A stretch of DNA of 64,000 bases from Microcoleus sp. FACHB-672 (GTDB lineage: Bacteria; Cyanobacteriota; Cyanobacteriia; Cyanobacteriales; Oscillatoriaceae), in assembly GCF_014695725.1 (NCBI RefSeq), contig NZ_JACJOU010000006.1, positions 62,001 through 126,000 of the forward strand. The letters run 5' to 3'. The stretch's first letter is position 1. Every line of letters starts with the position of its first letter. Positions 46,946 to 54,626 of the stretch are shown here, piece after piece. Made by a program: the position numbers and the translations under genes. The notes below the pieces were generated by a model that saw only the letters and a program-made list of their open reading frames with translations, did not search any database and had not been told where the DNA came from.

Positions 46946-48114
46946 TTTTTATTCGCTAAAATTTGCTCGTAAGCTTGAATTGTTTGTTGGGCAATTGTCT
47001 CCCAATTATAATACTTTAAAGCATAATTCTGAGCGTTTAATCCTCGCCGTTCGCGCTCATTTGCATCCTTTAACGCTAATCTTAGCGTATCAGTAAGCGC
47101 TGCCACCTTACAGGAACACACCCAGCCGGCTTCTGCTTGCTGCACATCCTCCCAAATATGCACTTGATCGGAAATAACCACCGGCGTTCCTGCAGCCATC
47201 GCTTCTGCTACTGCAATTCCAAAGTTTTCGTAATAAGAAGGCAAAACAAAAATCTCAGCCTTTTCTAGCAAAGCCGCTTTAAAATTACCAGAAACAAAGC
47301 CGGTTACTGTCGTGTGTTTGGCAAGGGAGGAGTTTGCTATTTCTTTCTGAATTTTAGCCTCATACTCAGGATCTTGGGGGTTATTTCCGGATAAAATAAA
47401 GTGAAAATTCAATCCTTCAGCGAGGATTTTTTCTAGAGCCGGCAACAGTAAATCTAGTCCTTTTTTAGGATCGATTCTGGACATGAAAAGCAGTAAAGGG
47501 CTGGTTAATTTTAAATTATTAAATTGTTGATTATTAATTCTATTTTTGTTAAAGTTAACTCCCAAAGGAATTACTAAATCCTGTGTGATTAAACCAAATC
47601 GTTCTGAAATCTTAGCTTCCTGTTGACTGGTGAAATGAATAGCAGCAGCCCCGGCTAAATTAGGCCGTTCAAACAAGGCTGCATAAACACGCTTTAGCTG
47701 CTTTTTCTTTTGTAGATCAGCAGGATCAAGAGTGCCTAAAGGACGCAAAATATAAGGTAAATTTCTAGTTCTCGCCACTGTTGCCGCAGCCGTACTCACC
47801 GGCGAAAATAAGGCATGAATATGGGCAAGATCAAAGGCTTTTGCGTGCCGGCTTAGCCAACGCAGCAAGTCAAGAGAAAATTTGTAACGCCGAAACGGAG
47901 CACAGGGAAAATAATACACCTGATAACCATTTTGTTCTACTGGTCGGTTTAATGGTACATCTAGCGGTGGCTGACCCACATCTCCGTTAGAATTGGTGGT
48001 GAGAATGGTTACTTCAATTCCTTTGCCGGCAAGTGCTGCGGAAAGTCCTAGCACCATTTGACTGGGACCCCCGTAGACTAGAGAAATTGAAGGGATGATT
48101 TGCAGAATTCGCAT
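46942..48114 (-). CDS. GT4 glycosyltransferase, HpsP-like
   Basis: A 390-residue GT-B enzyme: MRILQIIPSISLVYGGPSQ at the N-terminus, hinge ILRPLGTLDP, phosphate-binding FMSRIDPKKGLDLL, and donor site SYYENFGIAVAEAMAAGTPV (E-x7-E). It may be HpsP of the hormogonium set; unverified. ATG at 48114. Same strand as the next GT4 at 48302-49468, 187 bases apart, so probably a pair. Confidence 0.87.
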   Translation of the reverse strand: MRILQIIPSISLVYGGPSQMVLGLSAALAGKGIEVTILTTNSNGDVGQPPLDVPLNRPVEQNGYQVYYFPCAPFRRYKFSLDLLRWLSRHAKAFDLAHIHALFSPVSTAAATVARTRNLPYILRPLGTLDPADLQKKKQLKRVYAALFERPNLAGAAAIHFTSQQEAKISERFGLITQDLVIPLGVNFNKNRINNQQFNNLKLTSPLLLFMSRIDPKKGLDLLLPALEKILAEGLNFHFILSGNNPQDPEYEAKIQKEIANSSLAKHTTVTGFVSGNFKAALLEKAEIFVLPSYYENFGIAVAEAMAAGTPVVISDQVHIWEDVQQAEAGWVCSCKVAALTDTLRLALKDANERERRGLNAQNYALKYYNWETIAQQTIQAYEQILANKN

Positions 48115-48130
48115 ATTTTGAAGATTTTTT

Positions 48131-48160
48131 AACCGCAGATAAACGCAGATAAACGCAGAT
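48131..48160. repeat. Three 10-bp tandem repeats (AAMCGCAGAT)
   Basis: AACCGCAGAT followed by two AAACGCAGAT. The same word appears at 4114-4123 and, with one change, near 46265. A dispersed cyanobacterial repeat in the 187-base gap between the two GT4 genes. Confidence 0.75.
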
Positions 48161-48301
48161 GGGTTAAGGGTTGGTGTCTGAGATCAGCTGATAATGGATG
48201 TTTTTGCTGGTTGAGTTAAGTGGCTATTTTGCAGGATAAGGAGAATAAATTATTTATTTCAGGATTAAATGTTGGAATGGATAGGCTAATCTTTGTATTT
48301 T

Positions 48302-49468
48302 TCAAATAAGCTCTTTATAAAATTCAAGTAATTGCTGAGCGAGGGCTTTATTAGTATAGTTTTTCTTAACTCGTTTACAACCCTTTTGTGATAAGCTTTT
48401 AGCTAATTCTGGCTGATTTATTATCTGACTTAAGCAATTTTTTAGTGCTTCTGCATTTCCTTCTGGAAAGACTAAACCGGCTTCTCCAATAACATGAGGA
48501 ATTTCCCCAGAATTGGAACCGATAACTGGCACTTGACAAGCCATTGCTTCGATCAGCACATGACCGAATTGTTCTTTCCAACCGGCAGCCGTTAAAGTTT
48601 TAAATTTGTTAGTGGTTTCGGAGGACAAAACCAAGACATTCATTAGGTTAATATATTGGTAAACTTGGTCATGAGGAACGGTTTCAACCCAAATTAGTCG
48701 ATTTTGCAGGTTATTTTCTGTCGCCCATTCCATTAAAGTTTGCTGTAATTCTCCCCGCCCTACCAATAACCATTTCCAAGGGAAATTTTGCAAGTCTGTT
48801 AAAGCTTTAGCGAGAGTCAGTAAACCTTTCTCTTCCACAAATCTGCCTACAAATCCCACGACAAAATCATTTGGCTGAATATTTAAGTTATGGCGTAATT
48901 CTGTCTGAGGTTGATGTTGAAATAAGGTTTCATCTACACCCAATTGCGGCATCACTTGAACCGCGCCTTGATAGCCACGCCCGCGCAAAATTTCAGCGCC
49001 ATCCTGATTGCCGGCAATTAAACCGTGAGTGTGGCGCAAATTATAAGCCTCTAATTGAGAAATCGGCCATTTTAAATGGTATGGCAAATTCCACCAAGTA
49101 AAAAACAAGTTTTTTGCATTCAATCCCAGCAGCCGGTTGAGCGTAATTAACTGAGCATAAGCCAGGGAACGAGAACCCTGTTCCACCTGAATAATATCAG
49201 GTTGAAACCGGCGCAATAGCTGAACTAAATCAGCCCCAAAAGTGAGCAGTCCTTGGTGATTCTTACTAAAATTAGAAACCGGCACCACTTTAAAAGACCC
49301 TTCATCAAGAAATTGCGTCTCAACCGTCTGGTTTTGCACACCCCCTGGTTTCCACCGGCGCGGCACCACAACTGTCACCTCAATCCCCGGTTCCAAATTA
49401 GCTAAAATTCGCAATTTCTCACGGTTGAGGTCAACAATATAAGTGTGGCTGGCAACTAAAATTCTCAT
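48302..49468 (-). CDS. GT4 glycosyltransferase, HpsO-like
   Basis: A 388-residue GT-B enzyme: MRILVASHTYIVDLNREKL, the hinge QVEQGSRSLAYAQ, phosphate-binding FVGRFVEEKGLLTL, WLLVGRGE, and donor-site motif EQFGHVLIEAMACQVPVIGS. The loop TWWNLPYHLKWPISQLEAYN is distinctive. Similar to HpsO by recollection only. ATG at 49468. Confidence 0.87.
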   Translation of the reverse strand: MRILVASHTYIVDLNREKLRILANLEPGIEVTVVVPRRWKPGGVQNQTVETQFLDEGSFKVVPVSNFSKNHQGLLTFGADLVQLLRRFQPDIIQVEQGSRSLAYAQLITLNRLLGLNAKNLFFTWWNLPYHLKWPISQLEAYNLRHTHGLIAGNQDGAEILRGRGYQGAVQVMPQLGVDETLFQHQPQTELRHNLNIQPNDFVVGFVGRFVEEKGLLTLAKALTDLQNFPWKWLLVGRGELQQTLMEWATENNLQNRLIWVETVPHDQVYQYINLMNVLVLSSETTNKFKTLTAAGWKEQFGHVLIEAMACQVPVIGSNSGEIPHVIGEAGLVFPEGNAEALKNCLSQIINQPELAKSLSQKGCKRVKKNYTNKALAQQLLEFYKELI

Positions 49469-49615
49469 AAAATGGGAGAATAAATAGACAAGGGAGTTCT
49501 TGCAAAAGTTAAAAATTCTTCTAAACTATCTTTGTGCATCTGTGATTAAAATCAAAATTTCCAACTTTTGCAAGAGATCTAACAAAATTCAACAACAACG
49601 CTCAATCCCCTAACT

Positions 49616-50941
49616 TTATAAAGGCGTTAAAACCAAACTACCCTCATTCGGAAACCCTAATTCATTGCGCTCACTAAACCGCCAGTGTTGCTGATACCGG
49701 CTCAAAAAGTTCTGGCCAATAATCCCCTCAACACCCAGCAAATCCAAAACCTCACTCTTAAGAATCACAGCATCAAGATTTGAAACTTGGTGTTCTCGTA
49801 AACTGAATTGAGGCAAGGTTGTTTGTTTACCGGCTTCTGTCCCACAAAAGCCCTGTACCTCAATGTCTTTAGCATTAGCCAAATCCAAGGAAAGTTTACC
49901 AGCCAAACGATCGGAAACCACACTCACATCAGCGCCGGTATCTAGCAGAAAAGTAAATGGCCCTTGACCATTGATTTCAACTTCAGCCGTCATCACCCCC
50001 ATTTTTCCTTTCAGGGGAATCACACCGGCAGTCGCACCAGAAGGCGGCAAAAGCTGCAGTTGAAAGCTTTTAGGATTCACCACCATATCAAAGCCACTGA
50101 GAAAATCAAGCCCCAGAACCCCAGAAACGTCGCCAGGAATTGCTGTTTTAGGCAGTCCCATGCCGGTGATCCCTTGCACACTCGCCTTGTCAACCGCCAT
50201 CACCGGCATCTCATGCAAAGACGCATTAATATCAGAACAATTGTCACCGACAACCATATAAGCCAGCATTTCCTGGGGAATGGGAGTTGCTGGCAAACCG
50301 AGTTGCTGGGCAATCTGACTGTCCACAATCGAATTCGATGCGCCCGTATCTAGCAAAAAAGTTTTAGGCTGCCCGCCGACACTCACCGAGAGGCTAAACA
50401 GTTGTTGTTCAGCAACCGGCTTCAGCGTCACAGAAGCTTGTCCCTGACTTGACGGTTTCGGCAGTGTAATGCCGGTGGTTTTAACCAAAGCAATCATGCG
50501 TTCATTCGCGTCAGGACGAATGCTGCCGTCTGGTGCTAACATCACCACTTTAAAGACACATTGCGAAGAAGCTGCTTGAATTTGCTCTAGGGAAGGTATT
50601 TGTCCGCTAGGGACAGCAGTTTTAACACACTCAACCACTTCTTGCAAAATTTCCTCGCCGGCAGTGCTGGGGGTTGGGCTAGGGGCTGGGCTGGGAGTTG
50701 GGCTGGGTTGCTGTGCCAGTTTGGGGGGAATTGTCCCGACTTTTTGAGCAGATGAATCGAATTTTTCACCTTTAAAGGGCACCCTTATCAAAGGTGAAGT
50801 TTTTCCCGACTGTGCTGAAGCGGCTGGCTGCCGCTGACTGGTGAGCGAGTTCTGGGCTAGGTTGGGCAAAGGCGTTAAGGCAATTCCCCCGCAGATTGGG
50901 GCGAGGGCGATCGCTAAGGCAGTAGTCCAAGATAGTTTCAT
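49616..50941 (-). CDS. Exported protein with two retropepsin-like aspartic protease domains
   Basis: A 441-residue protein with a signal peptide at residues 1-30. A proline-rich linker (~80-100) follows, then two copies of the retropepsin half-fold in one chain: D198-T-G in LLDTGASNSIVD and D334-T-G in LLDTGADVSVVSD, each followed by the hydrophobic G-x-I/L region. One chain would therefore form the pseudo-dimer that retroviral proteases make from two. Related single-domain proteins in cyanobacteria are annotated as aspartyl proteases, rarely tested. Location would be periplasm or outside. The helix region at ~100-140 before domain one is unexplained. Confidence 0.82.
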   Translation of the reverse strand: MKLSWTTALAIALAPICGGIALTPLPNLAQNSLTSQRQPAASAQSGKTSPLIRVPFKGEKFDSSAQKVGTIPPKLAQQPSPTPSPAPSPTPSTAGEEILQEVVECVKTAVPSGQIPSLEQIQAASSQCVFKVVMLAPDGSIRPDANERMIALVKTTGITLPKPSSQGQASVTLKPVAEQQLFSLSVSVGGQPKTFLLDTGASNSIVDSQIAQQLGLPATPIPQEMLAYMVVGDNCSDINASLHEMPVMAVDKASVQGITGMGLPKTAIPGDVSGVLGLDFLSGFDMVVNPKSFQLQLLPPSGATAGVIPLKGKMGVMTAEVEINGQGPFTFLLDTGADVSVVSDRLAGKLSLDLANAKDIEVQGFCGTEAGKQTTLPQFSLREHQVSNLDAVILKSEVLDLLGVEGIIGQNFLSRYQQHWRFSERNELGFPNEGSLVLTPL

Positions 50942-51204
50942 AATCAGAGTTAGGGTTCAGCCGTTAGTTTACTCAGCAGCCGGGGCGCTTCGCTAAAGCA
51001 CCCCACACACAAGCCGGAATTTCTCGTTCTGATTTCTGCGTCGCTTTCTTTCCACCAAAAGGATTATTTGCTTGCCATCAAAAAACTATTAGTAATATCA
51101 ATAGCAATGATTGATTAACCTCGCAGTCAGGCTTAACACTAGACAGTTTTCAGTGGAGAGGCCGGCAATCGAGTGCCGGGGCACTATTAGGAGGCAATGG
51201 AAAA

Positions 51205-51585
51205 ATGACCTTAATTCTCATTATCGAAGATGCTTGGTTTACCCGCAGGGCGATCGGCAAAATTTTACAACAGTCAGGTTACGAGACGCTGGAGGCTGAA
51301 AATGGACGCCAAGGGCTGGAGATAGCTGCAAGCCGGCCAGACATCGACTGTATCCTGCTAGACCTGTTAATGCCAGAGGTGGACGGTTGGGGCGTTCTCA
51401 AAGCGCTACGTGAAAAGCAGTCACGGTTGCCGGTCATCGTGCTAACTGCAGACATCCAAGAAAGCACTCGCCAACAATGCTTAGAACTCGGTGCGTTCAC
51501 AGTCATTAACAAACCTCCCAAACCGGAGGAACTGCGCCAGGTTCTTCAAACCGCTTTAAGCGCCAGCGAGGAAAGCCAGTCATGA
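51205..51585 (+). CDS. Single-domain CheY-like response regulator
   Basis: A 126-residue receiver: acidic pair E8-D9, phospho-acceptor D53 in LLDLLMP, T81 in LTAD and K103 in NKPP are all in place. No output domain. AGGAGG at 51189-51194 precedes the ATG at 51205. It overlaps the CheC-like gene by four bases (51582-51585), so the regulator and its probable phosphatase are made together. Confidence 0.93.
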   Translation: MTLILIIEDAWFTRRAIGKILQQSGYETLEAENGRQGLEIAASRPDIDCILLDLLMPEVDGWGVLKALREKQSRLPVIVLTADIQESTRQQCLELGAFTVINKPPKPEELRQVLQTALSASEESQS

Positions 51586-52190
51586 ACTTGACAGCTAACC
51601 AAATTGATGCATTACAGGAACTCGTCAACATTGGGGTTGGCCAAGCGGCAGGCGTTTTAAATGAGATGATCGAATCTCACATTCGCTTGCAAATTCCTTT
51701 TGTGAAAATTCTGTTGCCGGTGGAGTTACAACAACAGCTTGAAGGTCGTGTTAATGGACAGCGTATCTCTGCAGTTGGGCTTGGCTTCACCGGCTCGTTT
51801 ACTGGCTTAGCTCAGTTAGTTTTTCCCGCAGACAGTGCCGATCTTTTGGCAGCCATGCTCAGTGGCGAGGAATTGGGAACCCCCGACCTTGATTTAGTGA
51901 AAATTGGTACGCTGAGTGAAGTGGGAAACATTGTGATCAATGGGGTCATGGGTTCAATTAGCAATGTGCTTGAGCAACGTCTTGACTACTCACTTCCGAC
52001 CTACACAGAAGGAACGGTTGAACTGCTTCTGAATTCTGGGAGTTTGACCTCTAAAGCCGTTGTTTTATTGGCTCAGACCCGTTTTATTATCGAGCGACTT
52101 CACATTGAAGGAGATGTCATCCTCCTTTTTAATGTGGCTTCCTTTGATGCCTTACTGGCTGCTATTGATCGGGTTGTTAGGGAGCCATGA
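51582..52190 (+). CDS. CheC-family CheY-P phosphatase
   Basis: A 202-residue CheC-type protein with both active-site half motifs. First: D9-x3-E13-x2-N16 and P39, the exact N-x22-P spacing. Second: E-V-G-N in LSEVGNIVING, again with a proline 23 residues later. CheC removes phosphate from CheY. The gene overlaps its neighbours on both sides by four bases (51582-51585, 52187-52190), which argues for a dedicated three-protein unit. Confidence 0.9.
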   Translation: MNLTANQIDALQELVNIGVGQAAGVLNEMIESHIRLQIPFVKILLPVELQQQLEGRVNGQRISAVGLGFTGSFTGLAQLVFPADSADLLAAMLSGEELGTPDLDLVKIGTLSEVGNIVINGVMGSISNVLEQRLDYSLPTYTEGTVELLLNSGSLTSKAVVLLAQTRFIIERLHIEGDVILLFNVASFDALLAAIDRVVREP

Positions 52191-54223
52191 CAAACGAAAT
52201 TCTCAAAGTGGAAGAAAAATTTGGCGTTCTTGATCGCGTGCCGGTGGGGGTATGCGTGCTGCGAGAAGATTTTGTTGTTCTGTTTTGGAACAACTGCTTG
52301 GAAGATTGGACACAAATTCCTAAAAATGAAATTTTAGGAACCAACATCCATGATCATTTTCCTCACTTGCATCACCCCAAATACACCACTCGCCTCAAGC
52401 TCGTATTTGCCGGCAGTCCCCCAGCTATCTTTTCTGCCCATATCCATAAGTATTTGATTCCCGCCCCCATGCTAGACGGTCAGTGTCGCATTCAAGAATC
52501 AACAGTCACTGCTGTGCCGGCTCTCCTGGGAAAAGGGTTTTACGGACTGATCGTTATTCAGGATGTCACGGATCTGACCCACAGAATAAAAGATTATAGA
52601 GCCATGCGGGATCAGGCTGTAGATGAAGTCAAGGAACGTCAGCGAGTAGAACAGGAACTACGATCTAGCCAGCATTTTATTCAAAAAATGGCAGATGCAA
52701 TTCCTTATTTAATGTACATTTATGACCTAGTTGAACAGCAGAATGTTTATGCAAATCATCAAATTACTGGAATACTAGGCTATACACCTGAAGAAGTTCA
52801 AGAAATGGGACAGGCGTTATTTTTCAACTTAATGCATCCTGAGGATTTAACTCGACTGCCGGCACACCAGGGAAAACTCATCATGATGCAGGATGGTGAG
52901 GTCATGGAGTTAGAATATCGCATGAAGCATCGCTCTGGGGAATGGCGCTGGCTTCGCGGTCGGGAGTTAGTGTTTAGCCGAACAGATGAGGGTGTGCCTA
53001 AACAGATTCTTGGAACCGCTCAAGATATCACAGAATACAAGTGGGCGGAGGAGGTAGTACGCCAGCAAAATGAACGGGAGCGTCTGATCAGAGTGATCGC
53101 TCAGCACATTCGCCAGTCTCTTAATCTTCAGGAAATTCTGAATACCACAGTGAGAGAAGTTCGGCAGTTTCTTCAGACTGATCGGGTGGTCTTTTTCCGC
53201 TGGCAATCACCTGATAAGGGAGTGGTAATCGTCGAATCGGTCGGATCTAATTGGACGCCGCTATTGGGAAAAGAAATTTATGATCCCTGTTTTGCACAAA
53301 CTTATACCCAACTTTATCAACAAGGTCGCATCCGAGCGATTGAAAATATTTACACGGCTGATTTATCTCAATGTTATATCGATCTATTGAAGCCGTTTGA
53401 GGTGATAGCCGATTTAACGGTTCCAATTTTACAAGGAGTTAAGAGTCAAGAAGAATGGGAAAAAGGTTTAAGCGAACAGTGCAACTACAAAAGCATTCAA
53501 GAGCGAGAAGAGGTTGATTTATTACCTCATCATCGCATCACTTCAGCACCTGAATTATGGGGTTTGATAATCGCTCATCACTGTAGCGGTTCTCGGCAGT
53601 GGCAGCCTTTAGAAATTGATTTACTTAAGCAATTAGCGACTCAAGTTGCGATTGCTATTCAACAAGCAGAACTTTATGAACAATTGCAAGCTGCGAATGA
53701 AGAGTTGCAACGCTTAGCAACTTCAGATGGGTTGACTCAGCTTGCTAACCGCCGCCGGTTTGATGAATATTTAGAGTTTGAATGGCGGCAACTGGCACGC
53801 AAGCAAGAGCCACTCTCTTTAATTTTGTGTGATGTGGATTTTTTCAAGAGCTATAATGACACTTACGGTCATCAAGCCGGTGATGATTGTTTGCGGTTGG
53901 TGGCGGCAGCTATTCGTGATGCCGGCCAGCGGACTGCTGATTTAGTTGCTCGCTATGGAGGAGAAGAATTTGCTTTAGTTTTACCCCACACAGATGTTAC
54001 AGGCGCGGCTTGTGTGGCAAAGGAAGTTCGCTCGAAATTGAATAATTTGCGAATCCCTCATAGTGGTTCTCAAGTGAGTCAGTATGTCACCGTAAGTATG
54101 GGTGTAGCTAGCACGATTCCCCAACATGATCGCACGCCGGCAATGCTGATCGCCATAGCTGATAAAGCGCTCTATCAAGCGAAAGCAGAAGGGCGGGATC
54201 GGATGTGGGTTGCTCAAGCTTAA
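52187..54223 (+). CDS. PAS-PAS-GAF diguanylate cyclase
   Basis: A 678-residue cytoplasmic protein. PAS at ~15-130, a second PAS with PAC at ~165-290 (IYDLVEQQNVYAN, WRWLRGREL), GAF at ~300-500 (LQTDRVVFFRWQ), GGDEF domain at ~515-675. The catalytic loop is intact, G591-G-E-E-F595, and the inhibitory I-site R582-T-A-D585 lies five residues before it, so product inhibition by c-di-GMP is expected. The GAF lacks an obvious phytochrome Cys pattern in what I read. Third gene of the CheY-CheC operon. Confidence 0.92.
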   Translation: MTNEILKVEEKFGVLDRVPVGVCVLREDFVVLFWNNCLEDWTQIPKNEILGTNIHDHFPHLHHPKYTTRLKLVFAGSPPAIFSAHIHKYLIPAPMLDGQCRIQESTVTAVPALLGKGFYGLIVIQDVTDLTHRIKDYRAMRDQAVDEVKERQRVEQELRSSQHFIQKMADAIPYLMYIYDLVEQQNVYANHQITGILGYTPEEVQEMGQALFFNLMHPEDLTRLPAHQGKLIMMQDGEVMELEYRMKHRSGEWRWLRGRELVFSRTDEGVPKQILGTAQDITEYKWAEEVVRQQNERERLIRVIAQHIRQSLNLQEILNTTVREVRQFLQTDRVVFFRWQSPDKGVVIVESVGSNWTPLLGKEIYDPCFAQTYTQLYQQGRIRAIENIYTADLSQCYIDLLKPFEVIADLTVPILQGVKSQEEWEKGLSEQCNYKSIQEREEVDLLPHHRITSAPELWGLIIAHHCSGSRQWQPLEIDLLKQLATQVAIAIQQAELYEQLQAANEELQRLATSDGLTQLANRRRFDEYLEFEWRQLARKQEPLSLILCDVDFFKSYNDTYGHQAGDDCLRLVAAAIRDAGQRTADLVARYGGEEFALVLPHTDVTGAACVAKEVRSKLNNLRIPHSGSQVSQYVTVSMGVASTIPQHDRTPAMLIAIADKALYQAKAEGRDRMWVAQA

Positions 54224-54626
54224 GACAGGAATTTTCAAAAAATTGCTAGCAAAATAAAGCACTCTTATACTTCTCTGAAAACTCATTTTCTCTTTACTGA
54301 AAAAATATTCCGTAATTCTACCGATAAAAAAATAATAGTACAAATACTAGCTTTTTTTGAAACATTTAATAGTTTTAAACAAATCTTGATTTTATAAGAT
54401 ATAATTTTTAAATTGAGAAATACCCTAAATTCACTGTCTCCTCGGTTTTTTCAATTTAATTTACTTTCAATGAAAACTTTAAGAGCTTAATTTTTAAATT
54501 AAACTAAAAGTTTTTAAGTATTTTCCTCAAAAAATTCACTCTAAAATATTCATGAATTTGCTGAATTAGTAGCTTTTTTTAAATAGGATTAATTACTTCC
54601 ACATCAGTAAAAACAAGAAAAGAATC
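54224..54626. other. AT-rich gap between diguanylate cyclase and histidine kinase
   Basis: 403 bases, strongly AT-rich, with runs of A and T and no open frame or repeat I recognise. It must hold the kinase promoter. Confidence 0.5.
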
